Source: Streptosporangium saharense (GTDB lineage: Bacteria > Actinomycetota > Actinomycetes > Streptosporangiales > Streptosporangiaceae). Taken from it: DNA of 64,000 nucleotides. Below the pieces are notes generated by a model. The model was not told where the DNA came from, did no database searches, and was given only the letters and a program-made list of their open reading frames with translations. Position numbers and translations under genes: made by a program. This document shows, one piece after another, positions 27,109-36,887 of this stretch. The stretch covers positions 26,050 to 90,049 of the forward strand of contig NZ_JACHJP010000015.1 in the NCBI RefSeq assembly GCF_014203715.1. Reading direction: 5' to 3'. Each line of letters starts with the position of its first letter. Within the stretch, counting starts at the first letter, position 1.

Positions 27109-28596
27109 GGCGCTGACCTCTTCCGGTACGGCTGGGCGCCCCTTCGGCGTCCTGGCGAGCGCGGCGCAGACGGCACCGGCGAGCGCGACCGCGAACAGCA
27201 CCGCGTAGGTCCTGTGGAAACCGGTCATGAGCTGCTCGACGGCGACCGGCGAGACGCTGGACAGCGTCCCCGCGTAAACCTGGCCGCGCAGCTCGGCGCT
27301 GACCGGGCTGGTCAGCACGCTCAGCGTGACCGCGACGCTGAGCACGACCCCGACGTTGATCACCATCAGCCGGAAACCGTTCACCACGCCGAGACTGCCG
27401 CTGGGCAGCGCGGCCATGACCTGGGTGGTGTTCCCGGTCAGGAAGACCCCGTTGCCGCCCCCGCACAGCAGCAGCCCACCCCCGACGATCCAGTACGGCG
27501 TCGCCGGATCGGTGGTCATCGCCAGCACGCCGAGGCCCGTCACGCTCATCACGGCCCCGCCGACGCTCATCGCGTAGGGGGAGATCCTGCGGCCGAGCGC
27601 GCCCGCGAGCGGTGAGGCGATCCCCAGGCCGATCGGCAGCGGGAGCACGCCGAGCGCCGCGGTGACGGCGTCCACGCCCCTGGCCGCCTGGAAGTACAGC
27701 GCGACCAGCAGGATCAGCGCGGCGCGGGCCAGCGCGCTGCAGAAGGAGGCCGCGTTGGCGAAGGCCAGCATCCGCCGCCCGAACAGCCGCAGGTCCAGCA
27801 CCGGATTGGAGGTCCTGCGCTCGACGAGGAACAGCAGCGGGGCCAGGACCGTGACGACCACGGCGCCGGTGATCACCACGGGGCTGGACAGGCCGCGGGA
27901 GCCCGCCTCGGAGAGCGCGACGAGCGCGGCGGAGAGCATGGCGAACACCAGGAGGTTGCCGAGGATGTCGATCGGTTCGCGGCGGCCACGCGGTGTCCTG
28001 CGCAGGGTGGCGGCGCCCCAGACGACGGCGGCCAGCGCGGGCGGCACGTTCACCCAGAAGATCCACTGCCAGCCCGCGGCCTGCGCGACCAGTCCGCCGA
28101 GCGTGGGACCGGCGAGCTGGGCGACCGACAGGGTGCCGATGTAGACGCCCATGCCCTGGCTGAGCCGGTCCGGGGGGAAGGCGTCCGTGATGATCACGGT
28201 TCCGTTGGCCAGGATCATCGCCGCCCCGACGGCCTGGAGCACCCGCATCGCGACCAGGAACCACACCCCCGGCGACAGCCCCGCCAGCAGCGACGCCACC
28301 GCGAAGAGGGCGAATCCGGTCAGGTAGACCTCCCTGCGCCCGAGCAGGTCGGCCACCCTGCCGAAGAACACCAGGCACGCGGTGTTGACGAGCAGGAACG
28401 ACAGCAGGATCCACCCCGAGGCGAACGCGTCGGCGTGGAAGTGCCTGACGACCTCGGGCAACGCGACGTTGAGCGTGCTGCCCGAGATGCCGATGAGCAG
28501 CATGCCGAGGCTGGTCACCGAGCAGACGCGCCAGGCGTGCCGGAGCTTCGCGGCGTATTCGGGGGAGTCTGGCACGTCCTGGGGGTTGGCGACCAT
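27100..28596 (-). CDS. second DHA2-type MFS transporter (14 TM)
   Basis: A 498-residue 14-helix transporter related in plan to the pump at 24918-26357 but clearly diverged. Motif A is GRVADLLGRREVYL; the first helix has SGSTLNVALPEVVRHF; a GPTLGGLVAQ motif C variant is present. It probably exports a drug or metabolite using the proton gradient. It converges with the TetR gene (9-bp overlap). Two MFS pumps flanking one repressor suggest both may be in its regulon, though the palindromes seen lie only at the first pump. Confidence 0.9.
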   Translation of the reverse strand: MVANPQDVPDSPEYAAKLRHAWRVCSVTSLGMLLIGISGSTLNVALPEVVRHFHADAFASGWILLSFLLVNTACLVFFGRVADLLGRREVYLTGFALFAVASLLAGLSPGVWFLVAMRVLQAVGAAMILANGTVIITDAFPPDRLSQGMGVYIGTLSVAQLAGPTLGGLVAQAAGWQWIFWVNVPPALAAVVWGAATLRRTPRGRREPIDILGNLLVFAMLSAALVALSEAGSRGLSSPVVITGAVVVTVLAPLLFLVERRTSNPVLDLRLFGRRMLAFANAASFCSALARAALILLVALYFQAARGVDAVTAALGVLPLPIGLGIASPLAGALGRRISPYAMSVGGAVMSVTGLGVLAMTTDPATPYWIVGGGLLLCGGGNGVFLTGNTTQVMAALPSGSLGVVNGFRLMVINVGVVLSVAVTLSVLTSPVSAELRGQVYAGTLSSVSPVAVEQLMTGFHRTYAVLFAVALAGAVCAALARTPKGRPAVPEEVSASR

Positions 28597-28666
28597 ATAT
28601 CCCAGTTTGACCTACCGGGATTCCCGGCACCTTCGAGGGTCCCGTCTACCTGCGCGGATGACGGCG

Positions 28667-28690
28667 ATATGAAAACGTGACGTTTCATAT
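28667..28690. promoter_or_regulatory. 24-bp inverted repeat upstream of collagen-like gene
   Basis: ATATGAAA (28667-28674) and TTTCATAT (28683-28690), an 8-bp perfect inverted repeat with an 8-bp spacer, lie between the divergent MFS and collagen-like genes. It is a likely operator for one or both. Confidence 0.5.
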
Positions 28691-28738
28691 GGCAACGGTT
28701 GGAACGGTTCAAGCGTGTCCTAAATGACCCCTTCCACC

Positions 28739-28755
28739 ACACCAGTAACTGGTGT
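28739..28755 (+). promoter_or_regulatory. leader hairpin before collagen-like gene
   Basis: ACACCAGT and ACTGGTGT form a perfect 8-bp inverted repeat around one base, ending just before the GAGGAAG ribosome site of the collagen-like gene. It could be an mRNA hairpin that protects the 5' end or an operator. Confidence 0.45.
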
Positions 28756-28772
28756 AGCAGAGAGGAAGCCTC

Positions 28773-29717
28773 GTGGCTTTCAAGGTGCCGGGCGCCCGCA
28801 CACTCAGTGTCGCGGCCGTCGGAGTGCTGGCCGGAACCATGCTCACCGTGGGCGGCAGCGCCGTCGCCGCCACGGCCGGTTCCGAGGTTCACGCCTGTGT
28901 GAACAAGAAGACGCGTTACGCCAGGATCGTGAACGCGTCCGCCGTGTGCAGGACCACCGAGATCCGGGTGACCTGGGGTGACGGCAGCGGCGGCAGCCAG
29001 GGCATCGCCAGCTCCGGCCCCCGTGGGCCGCAGGGCGCGCCGGGCAAGGACGGGGCACAGGGTCCGGCCGGTCCGCAGGGCCTCAAGGGCGACCGCGGCT
29101 TCCCGGGCAAGCAGGGCCCGCAGGGCCTCAAGGGTGACAAGGGCGAGCAGGGTCCCCAGGGCGTCCCCGGCAAGGACGGCAAGGACGGCAAGGACGGCGA
29201 GCAGGGCCCCAAGGGCGAGCAGGGCGCTCAGGGCCCGCAGGGTCTCAAGGGTGACAAGGGCGAGCCTGGGGCCAAGGGCGAGCAGGGTCCCCAGGGTCCG
29301 GCCGGCAAGAACGGTACGGACGGCAAGAACGGCCGTGACGGCGAGAACGGCAGGCCCGGTTCCCAGGGTCCCAAGGGTGAAAAGGGCGAGCAGGGCGCCC
29401 AGGGCCCGAAGGGTGAGCAGGGTCCGGCCGGTCCGCAGGGCCCCAAGGGCGAGCCGGGCAGCGGCGGCGGGAACGTCACGCTGAGCGTGCGCACCGCCTC
29501 GGCCAGCCTCGACAGCAGCGGCGGTACGGCGAGCTGCAACACGGGCGAGCTCGCGACCGGTGGCGGCTACAGCATCAGCGACAACAAGTACGTCGCCTCC
29601 AAGTCGGCTCCCAACGGCTCCAACGGCTGGAGCGTCGAGCTGGAGAAGATCCTCTCGGGCAGCAGCGGCTACGGCTCCAAGGGCTCCGTCTACGTGGTCT
29701 GCCTGAAGAAGTCCTGA
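28773..29717 (+). CDS. secreted collagen-like triple-helix repeat protein
   Basis: A 314-residue exported protein. An Ala/Gly-rich signal peptide (about 1-34, cleavage after SAVAATA or nearby) leads to a small Cys-containing head (HACVNKKTRYARI, VCRTTEIRV). About 44 Gly-X-Y triplets follow (roughly residues 83-230), rich in GPQ, GEQ, GPK and GKD with almost no imperfections. The C-terminal domain of about 80 residues (NVTLSVRTASASLDSSGGTA to CLKKS) contains two Cys. Bacterial collagen-like proteins form trimeric stalks on cell or spore surfaces. No LPXTG anchor is present, so it is probably released or held non-covalently. Confidence 0.92.
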   Translation: MAFKVPGARTLSVAAVGVLAGTMLTVGGSAVAATAGSEVHACVNKKTRYARIVNASAVCRTTEIRVTWGDGSGGSQGIASSGPRGPQGAPGKDGAQGPAGPQGLKGDRGFPGKQGPQGLKGDKGEQGPQGVPGKDGKDGKDGEQGPKGEQGAQGPQGLKGDKGEPGAKGEQGPQGPAGKNGTDGKNGRDGENGRPGSQGPKGEKGEQGAQGPKGEQGPAGPQGPKGEPGSGGGNVTLSVRTASASLDSSGGTASCNTGELATGGGYSISDNKYVASKSAPNGSNGWSVELEKILSGSSGYGSKGSVYVVCLKKS

Positions 29718-29756
29718 CGTCCGCGGCGCACGCCGTACGGAACGACAGGATCCCGC

Positions 29757-29853
29757 GAGTCGCGTGAGGGCGGGCTCGGGACACCCAACCTCACGCGACT
29801 CCGCGCAGGACCAGGAAGGTCCCTCTCCGGCCGCACTCCGGGAGGGACCTTCC
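29757..29853 (+). terminator. double hairpin terminator after collagen-like gene
   Basis: First hairpin: GAGTCGCGTGAGG (29757-29769) with CCTCACGCGACTC (29789-29801), perfect 13 bp. Second: GGAAGGTCCCTC (29814-29825) with GAGGGACCTTCC (29842-29853), perfect 12 bp, followed by GTCTTTCG. Two stacked stems make a strong stop for the collagen-like transcript. Confidence 0.85.
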
Positions 29854-29881
29854 GTCTTTCGTGCTCGGTGGCGCCCCCGGG

Positions 29882-30022
29882 TCACCGATCACGGTCGCGG
29901 GAGGCACCCCTCCAGATGATCGTCATGCCGACGGCGAGGACGACCAGGGCGACGGCCACGATGATCCCCTTGACCAGCAGGTCGTGCAGCAGGTGGCCGA
30001 GCAGTTCCGAACCCCCGGTCAC
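29882..30022 (-). CDS. 46-residue single-span membrane protein
   Basis: Too short for routine gene calling but well supported. A GTG at 30022 overlaps the stop codon of the upstream membrane protein gene in a GTGA junction. The product has a helix-forming head (ELLGHLLHDLLVKG), a clean transmembrane helix (IIVAVALVVLAVGMTIIW) and a basic end (RGASRDRDR). It appears to be the second gene of an operon controlled by the tandem palindromes next to the divergent TetR gene. Function unknown; possibly an accessory subunit of its partner. Confidence 0.6.
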   Translation of the reverse strand: MTGGSELLGHLLHDLLVKGIIVAVALVVLAVGMTIIWRGASRDRDR

Positions 30023-30297
30023 CGGTTGTCCTTCCCGCGGCGGTCGTCCTCCAGATAGCGGGCGGCGAACCTGACCGCCTCACCGGCCAGCCGCCCACGG
30101 GAACCACCTCGCCGGGGTCGTACGGCGTCGCGGGCGGCGAGATAGTCGGCGGCGGTCTCCGCGTATCGGCGGACCTGCGCGCCCCTGCCCCGGCGCCTGA
30201 GCGTGACGGCGACGCCGAACAGGACCAGGGCGACCACCACGAGACCCCCGGCGATCAGTCCGAACCTGACGAGCATCAGGGTGAGCACCGTTTCCAC
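30019..30297 (-). CDS. small membrane protein divergent from TetR gene
   Basis: A 92-residue protein with one strong N-terminal membrane helix (about 9-32: GLIAGGLVVVALVLFGVAV) and a long Arg-rich cytoplasmic tail (RRRGRGAQVRRYAETAADYL and on). It starts at GTG 30297 behind AAGGAGG. Its stop overlaps the next small gene by 4 nt, so the two are translationally coupled. The divergent TetR gene and the shared 34-bp palindrome indicate that this pair is the repressor's target. I do not recognise the family. Confidence 0.7.
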   Translation of the reverse strand: METVLTLMLVRFGLIAGGLVVVALVLFGVAVTLRRRGRGAQVRRYAETAADYLAARDAVRPRRGGSRGRLAGEAVRFAARYLEDDRRGKDNR

Positions 30298-30304
30298 GGC
30301 TCCT

Positions 30305-30354
30305 CCTTCGATTTATCACAGGTGTGATAAATCGAAGGTATCACAGGTGTGATA
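30305..30354. promoter_or_regulatory. 34-bp palindrome plus second half-size copy (TetR operators)
   Basis: CCTTCGATTTATCACA (30305-30320), GG, then its exact reverse complement (30323-30338) form a 34-bp palindrome. A second copy of its core, TATCACA-GG-TGTGATA (30339-30354), follows with its centre 25 bp away and ends ten bases before the TetR ATG. The pair covers the whole divergent promoter zone. Confidence 0.85.
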
Positions 30355-30363
30355 AAAAGAGGC

Positions 30364-30993
30364 ATGCCCAAGCAGGTGGATCCGGTCGCCCGTCGCGCCG
30401 ACGTCGTGGACGCGCTGTTCAGGGTCGTCTTCAGGGAGGGTCTGCAACGGGCGTCCCTGCGCGCCGTGGCGGACGAGGCAGGGCTGAACATCGGCTCCCT
30501 GCGGCACTACTTCGCCAACCAGCAGGAGCTGATGGGCTTCGCCATGCGGGCCATGCTCGACCGGGTGAGCGGGCGGCTGATGCGTCGCATCGACGAGGCG
30601 GGGGACGTGGGCGCCCTCACCCTGGAGCAGCGGCGACGGCTCTCCCTCGACCTGCTCGCCGAACTGCTTCCCCTCGACGAGACCCGCCGCGTCGAGGTCG
30701 CGGTCTTCGTCGACTTCGTCACCGCGGCCAGGACCCACCCGGCGATCGACGCCGGGCTCGCCCGCGAGGCCGCCGTGGGGGCGCGGGCCCTCGTCAGGAG
30801 GATCCTCCGGCGCGCGATGGACTCCGAGACCCTGCGGCCCGACCTGGACCTCGACGTCGAGACCGAACGGCTCAGCTCACTGATCGACGGCCTCAGCCTG
30901 AACACCGTTCTCTACCCCGACCTGCTGTCGCCGGAGGCCTGCCTCGACGTCCTGCGGGACCATCTCGACGGCCTGACCCGTCAGGGGAGCTGA
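30364..30993 (+). CDS. TetR-family autoregulatory repressor
   Basis: A 209-residue TetR protein. The HTH reads VDALFRVVFREGLQRASLRA, VADEAGLNIGSLRHYFANQ and QELMGFAMRAM. The C-terminal ligand domain is similar in size to the TetR_C_6/PfmR-like group. The ATG at 30364 sits beside the second palindrome, implying tight autoregulation and control of the divergent two-gene membrane operon. The ligand is unknown. Confidence 0.9.
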   Translation: MPKQVDPVARRADVVDALFRVVFREGLQRASLRAVADEAGLNIGSLRHYFANQQELMGFAMRAMLDRVSGRLMRRIDEAGDVGALTLEQRRRLSLDLLAELLPLDETRRVEVAVFVDFVTAARTHPAIDAGLAREAAVGARALVRRILRRAMDSETLRPDLDLDVETERLSSLIDGLSLNTVLYPDLLSPEACLDVLRDHLDGLTRQGS

Positions 30994-31077
30994 TTGTCCC
31001 CTCCTCGGACACGAGGAGCGAGGTTACAGTCACCGTGAGTACTTCAAGCCGGGAGCCCCGCGAGAAGGGAAACCTCC

Positions 31078-31203
31078 ATGGGAAAGCACGAGGGCAAGCC
31101 CGTCGAGGAGAAGGACTTCGTACCGTCGCTGACCAGGCAGCAGGCAGACCCCCGGACCAGGCCGGGCAAGCACGAGAAGCCGGAGCAGGAGCAGGAGCAG
31201 TGA
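31078..31203 (+). CDS. 41-residue charged protein
   Basis: A short frame starting MGKHEGKPVEEKDFVPSL and ending in a Glu/Gln run, strongly hydrophilic with Lys, Glu, Gln and Pro. GAGAAGGGAA stands upstream of the ATG. No motif is recognised; small highly charged proteins of this type occur often in actinomycetes. It lies between the TetR gene and the purL terminator. The call rests on the ribosome site and codon pattern only. Confidence 0.4.
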   Translation: MGKHEGKPVEEKDFVPSLTRQQADPRTRPGKHEKPEQEQEQ

Positions 31204-31283
31204 CCGGCGCGCCGGGAGCCGGGACCAGGGCGCGCGAGAACCGCGAAAACAGGGCCGAAAAGCACGAAGAGCCGTGAGAAACG

Positions 31284-31323
31284 CCGTCGGGGGGTACGGC
31301 TCGCGAGCCGTACCCCCCGACGG
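31284..31323. terminator. 40-bp perfect palindrome ending purL
   Basis: CCGTCGGGGGGTACGGCTCG (31284-31303) is followed immediately by its exact reverse complement (31304-31323). It lies 7 bases beyond the purL stop on the minus strand and also faces the plus-strand small gene, so it is a bidirectional terminator. A similar core (GGGGGTACGGC / GCCGTACCCCC) recurs at 55684-55711. Confidence 0.85.
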
Positions 31324-31330
31324 GGAAGGA

Positions 31331-33600
<2,270 letters not shown>

Positions 33601-33604
<4 letters not shown>

Positions 33605-34284
33605 AGGTTCACCAGCTTCTTCAGGACGGAGGTGAAGAACCCGCGGCCGTCCGTGCTCGGGGCGCCGGTGAGGTCCTCGACCGCGTGCTCGGGGTGCGGC
33701 ATGAGGCCGACGATGTTGCCCGCCTCGTTGCGGATGCCCGCGATGTCGTTCAGCGAGCCGTTCGGGTTGCCCCCGACGTAGCGGAAGACGACCTGCCCGT
33801 TGGCCTCGATGGCGCTCAGGGTCTCCTGGTCGGCCACGTAGCGGCCCTCGCCGTGCTTGATCGGCAGCACGATCTCCTGGCCCTCGGTGAAGTCGGAGGT
33901 CCAGGGGGTCGCGGTGCTCTCGACCCGGATGCCCTGGTCGCGGCAGATGTAGTGCAGCCCCGCGTTGCGCATCAGCGCGCCGGGCAGCAGGTGGGCCTCG
34001 CAGAGGATCTGGAAGCCGTTGCAGGTGCCCAGGACGGGAAGCCCGGCCCTGGCCGCCGGGATCAGCTCCTCCATCAGGGGCGCGAACCTGGAGATGGCCC
34101 CGCACCGCAGGTAGTCCCCGTAGGAGAACCCGCCGGGCAGGAAGACCGCGTCCACCCCCTTGAGATCGGGGTCGGCGTGCCACAGCGGAACGGCCTCGCC
34201 GCCCGCGTGACGCACGGCACGGGCCGCGTCCTGATCGTCAAGAGTTCCGGGAAAAATGACGACGCCCACGCGGGCAGCACTCAT
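33601..34284 (-). CDS. purQ: phosphoribosylformylglycinamidine synthase I (glutaminase subunit)
   Basis: A 227-residue class I glutamine amidotransferase delivering ammonia to PurL. The nucleophile is Cys 88 in VLGTCNGFQ, and the His/Glu pair is in LMPHPEHAVE. LPGGFSYGDYLR is also typical. The ATG at 34284 has GGAGGGGAA upstream. It is coupled to purL by a 4-nt overlap. In many genomes purS directly precedes purQ; here an anti-sigma-type gene lies between. Confidence 0.96.
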
Positions 34285-34457
34285 GACAGCGTTCCCCTCC
34301 ACAAACGAGCGCCGCGCCGGTGTCTCTCACGGTGGACAGCGGTCTGCGGCGGTGCGCCCAGGCTATCCGTTCCCGGCAGGCGGGTCACACGCGCAGGTCG
34401 CCGGGCCGTACGGCATGGCCTTGTCAGGCACGTGACCTGGTGAAACTGTGGGCTCTC

Positions 34458-35006
34458 TCACACCGAGGCGAGCACGCGGGCCTCGCGTGCGAGCCGGTCG
34501 CGGGTGAGGCCGTCGTGGGCGAGTCCGTCGCGCGAACGGCTGTCGCGCATGAGGCCCTCGTGGATGAGACCGTCGTAGGCGAGGCTCTCGCGCAGCAGCA
34601 GCGCGTCCTCGTTCCAGTCGAGGTGCTTGCGCAGGTGAACGGTCGTGCCCCGGCCCGGGGTGACGCCGAAGGTGATCTCGTCGACCACGGCCTGCATGAT
34701 CAGGATGCCCCGGCCGTTCTCCGTGTCACCGGGCGGGTAGTGCTCGGGGAGCCGGGCCAGGCCCTGCCCCCTGTCGATGACCTGGACGTCACAGCGGCCG
34801 TAACCGACCGCGACCTCGACCTCGTAGCGGTTGGCGGGACCGCCATGCCGTACGGCGTTGGCACAGGCCTCGGTGACCGCGAGCAGGATGTCGGACACGC
34901 AGCTTTCCGTGACGCCGAGTGAGCGAAGCGAGTCGCCCAGGGCCCTGCGGACCATCGGTATGCCGACGGCCTCTCTTGGCAGAGCCAGCGAGAACTCGAT
35001 ATCCAC
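34458..35006 (-). CDS. RsbW/SpoIIAB-like ATP-binding protein with repetitive C-terminal tail
   Basis: A 182-residue protein. Residues about 1-135 are a GHKL/HATPase fold of the anti-sigma serine kinase type: LLAVTEACANAVRHG (N box), VIDRGQGL (G1-like) and NGRGILIMQAVVDEI (G2), with THR-type end GTTVHLRKH. Residues about 138-172 are pentapeptide repeats (for example AYDGL, IHEGL, AHDGL) from a 15-bp tandem repeat. Such proteins bind sigma factors or anti-anti-sigma factors; no partner gene is adjacent. It lies inside the purS-purQ-purL series. A 20-bp inverted repeat lies in its promoter region. Confidence 0.85.
   Translation of the reverse strand: MDIEFSLALPREAVGIPMVRRALGDSLRSLGVTESCVSDILLAVTEACANAVRHGGPANRYEVEVAVGYGRCDVQVIDRGQGLARLPEHYPPGDTENGRGILIMQAVVDEITFGVTPGRGTTVHLRKHLDWNEDALLLRESLAYDGLIHEGLMRDSRSRDGLAHDGLTRDRLAREARVLASV
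34490..34594 (-). repeat. 15-bp tandem repeat, seven units
   Basis: Seven consecutive degenerate units of the form GAGGCCGTCGTGGGC (plus-strand view) in the 3' end of the anti-sigma-type gene, encoding x-x-Asp/Glu-Gly-Leu-like pentapeptides. The unit preserves the frame. Confidence 0.85.
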
Positions 35007-35072
35007 CGGATCCCCTTCCCGGGCCAGACGTCACCCTGTCAAGGTTTCCCCGCGGAATCCGGGCTAACCGCA

Positions 35073-35092
35073 AAATAACCTTAATGTTATTT
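35073..35092. promoter_or_regulatory. 20-bp AT-rich inverted repeat upstream of anti-sigma-type gene
   Basis: AAATAAC (35073-35079), CTTAAT, GTTATTT (35086-35092): perfect 7-bp arms, 67 bases upstream of the anti-sigma-type start and AT-rich in a GC-rich genome. It is a likely operator or promoter element. Confidence 0.5.
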
Positions 35093-35215
35093 AGTGTTGG
35101 TCAAGCTGTGGGATTATGGCAGGTCCAGAAAGTGATCTACCTGGGCGTAGGGGATCTACCCCGACGATAAGGGACGTTCCCGGACCTGTGTGGATCTTCG
35201 CCGCGACAGCCGGGT

Positions 35216-35461
35216 CTAGGACTCGGCGGTGACCGTGTAGTCCTCGATCACGGTGTTGGCCAGCAGGGTCTCGGCCATCTTCCGCACCTCGGCGAGGGCC
35301 GCCTCGTCGGCGGGGCCGTCGATCTCGACCTCGAAGCGCTTGCCCTGCCGTACCGCGGAGACGCCGGAGAAACCGAGTCGCGGCAGCGCGCGGGCGATGG
35401 CCTGGCCCTGGGCGTCGAGAATCTCGGGCTTCAGCATGACGTCGACGATGACGCGCGCCAC
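35216..35461 (-). CDS. purS: phosphoribosylformylglycinamidine synthase subunit PurS
   Basis: An 81-residue PurS, the small scaffold that joins PurQ and PurL in the FGAM synthase complex. ARVIVDVMLKPEILDAQGQA and VRQGKRFEVEIDG are typical. The GTG at 35461 has AGGAGG seven bases upstream. It is separated from purQ by the anti-sigma-type gene, about 930 bases away. It is divergent from bkdA. Confidence 0.94.
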   Translation of the reverse strand: MARVIVDVMLKPEILDAQGQAIARALPRLGFSGVSAVRQGKRFEVEIDGPADEAALAEVRKMAETLLANTVIEDYTVTAES

Positions 35462-35795
35462 GGTGTTCCTCCTGGTCGCTGCGGGGACGGTCGGGCGCCT
35501 CAAGAGTAACGGGCCTCGGAGGCGTTTCGTCGCGGGGTCCCGGCGAAGGCGGCGGGTGTGACATACCGGTCCGTGCGCCAGGGGAGCGGTCCATGCGAGG
35601 GTGAGAGGGGTGATCCGGCGGGGACGAGGGAGCGCGATGGATGTCGAGGCAGGTCTTGCGCAGGGGTATGTGACCTCTGCCACGATGTCCACAAACGCAG
35701 ACGAACCACCACCAGTCGGATCGGATGCGCTGCTAACCGGCCAAACAGCGGTGGTGAACCCACCCCCCAAGGCCCTGAGCACACAGGAGTGGCAC
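35462..35795. other. divergent promoter region between purS and bkdA
   Basis: About 330 bases holding the purS and bkdA promoters. The bkdA frame is open through part of it, with a candidate ATG at 35637 behind GAGGGAGC, so the bkdA N-terminus could be 53 residues longer; the extra stretch is Pro/Thr/Ala-rich and not family-like. No further gene seen. Confidence 0.4.
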
Positions 35796-36887
35796 GTGAC
35801 AGCCGAGGCCCCTCGTGGTGCGCAAGCACCTGCGGAGCTCGTCCAGTTGCTGACCCCGGAAGGGGAACGGGTCGAGCATCCCGACTACGACATCGACCTG
35901 ACTCCAGAGGAGATCCGCGGCCTCTACCGGGACCTGGTCCTGGTGCGTCGCGTCGACCTGGAGGCGGTCGCCCTGCAACGTCAGGGTGAACTCGGCCTGT
36001 GGGCCTCCCTGCTCGGCCAGGAGGCCGCGCAGATCGGTTCCGGACGGGCGCTCGCCGCGACGGACATGGTCTTCCCCACCTACCGCGAGCACGGTGTCGC
36101 CTGGTGCAGGGGCGTGGACCCGGTGAACCTCCTGGGCATGTTCCGCGGGGTCAACCACGGAGGCTGGGACCCGGCGGAGCACAACTTCCACCTCTACACG
36201 ATCGTCATCGGCAGCCAGACTTTGCACGCCGTCGGCTACGCCATGGGCGTGCAGCGCGACGGCGCCGAGAACGCCACGCTGGTCTACTTCGGCGACGGCG
36301 CCACCTCGCAGGGCGACGTGAACGAGTCGTTCATCTGGGCCTCGGTCTTCAACGCGCCCGTGGTGTTCTTCTGCCAGAACAACCAGTGGGCCATCTCCGA
36401 GCCGCTGGAGAAGCAGACCCGCATCCCGCTGTACCGCAGGGCCAGTGGCTTCGGCTTCCCCGGCATCCGGGTGGACGGCAACGACGTCCTGGCCTGCCTG
36501 GCGGTCACCCGCAAGGCGCTGGCCGACGTGCGCTCGGGGCAGGGACCCACGCTCATCGAGGCCTTCACCTACCGGATGGGCGCGCACACCACCTCCGACG
36601 ACCCCACCCGCTACCGGGTGGCCAGCGAGCTTGAGGCGTGGAAGCTCAAGGACCCGATCGAGCGGGTCCGCGCCTACATGTTCAAGAACCAGCTCGCCGA
36701 CCAGGACTTCTTCGACGCGATCGACGCCGAGGCCGACGAACTGGGCAAGGACGTCCGCAAGCGTTGCCTGGCGCTGCCCGACCCCGAACCACTGGCGATC
36801 TTCGACCACGTGTACGCGGAGCCGCACCGGCTGATGGAGGAGGAGCGCGCGGAGTTCGCCGCCTACCTGGAGGGGTTCGAGGGATGA
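35796..36887 (+). CDS. bkdA: branched-chain 2-oxoacid dehydrogenase E1 alpha subunit
   Basis: A 363-residue thiamine diphosphate enzyme subunit. The TPP motif runs from GDGATSQGDVNE to FFCQNNQWAISEP. QRQGELGLWASLLGQEAAQ and MFRGVNHGGWDP resemble Streptomyces BkdA. With E1 beta and E2 it oxidatively decarboxylates branched-chain 2-oxoacids (or possibly pyruvate) to acyl-CoA. GTG 35796 with ACAGGAG upstream gives a family-like N-terminus. It starts the three-gene bkdABC operon and overlaps bkdB by an ATGA junction. Confidence 0.88.
   Translation: MTAEAPRGAQAPAELVQLLTPEGERVEHPDYDIDLTPEEIRGLYRDLVLVRRVDLEAVALQRQGELGLWASLLGQEAAQIGSGRALAATDMVFPTYREHGVAWCRGVDPVNLLGMFRGVNHGGWDPAEHNFHLYTIVIGSQTLHAVGYAMGVQRDGAENATLVYFGDGATSQGDVNESFIWASVFNAPVVFFCQNNQWAISEPLEKQTRIPLYRRASGFGFPGIRVDGNDVLACLAVTRKALADVRSGQGPTLIEAFTYRMGAHTTSDDPTRYRVASELEAWKLKDPIERVRAYMFKNQLADQDFFDAIDAEADELGKDVRKRCLALPDPEPLAIFDHVYAEPHRLMEEERAEFAAYLEGFEG

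Noticed and set aside
31200..31277. 25-codon frame starting at a GTGA overlap with the 41-residue gene
   Set aside because: Very short and Arg/Glu/Ala biased; the overlap alone is not sufficient evidence.
35637..35795. Upstream ATG start for bkdA
   Set aside because: It has a fair ribosome site but adds 53 residues of low-complexity sequence, and the GTG at 35796 matches the homologs' start.
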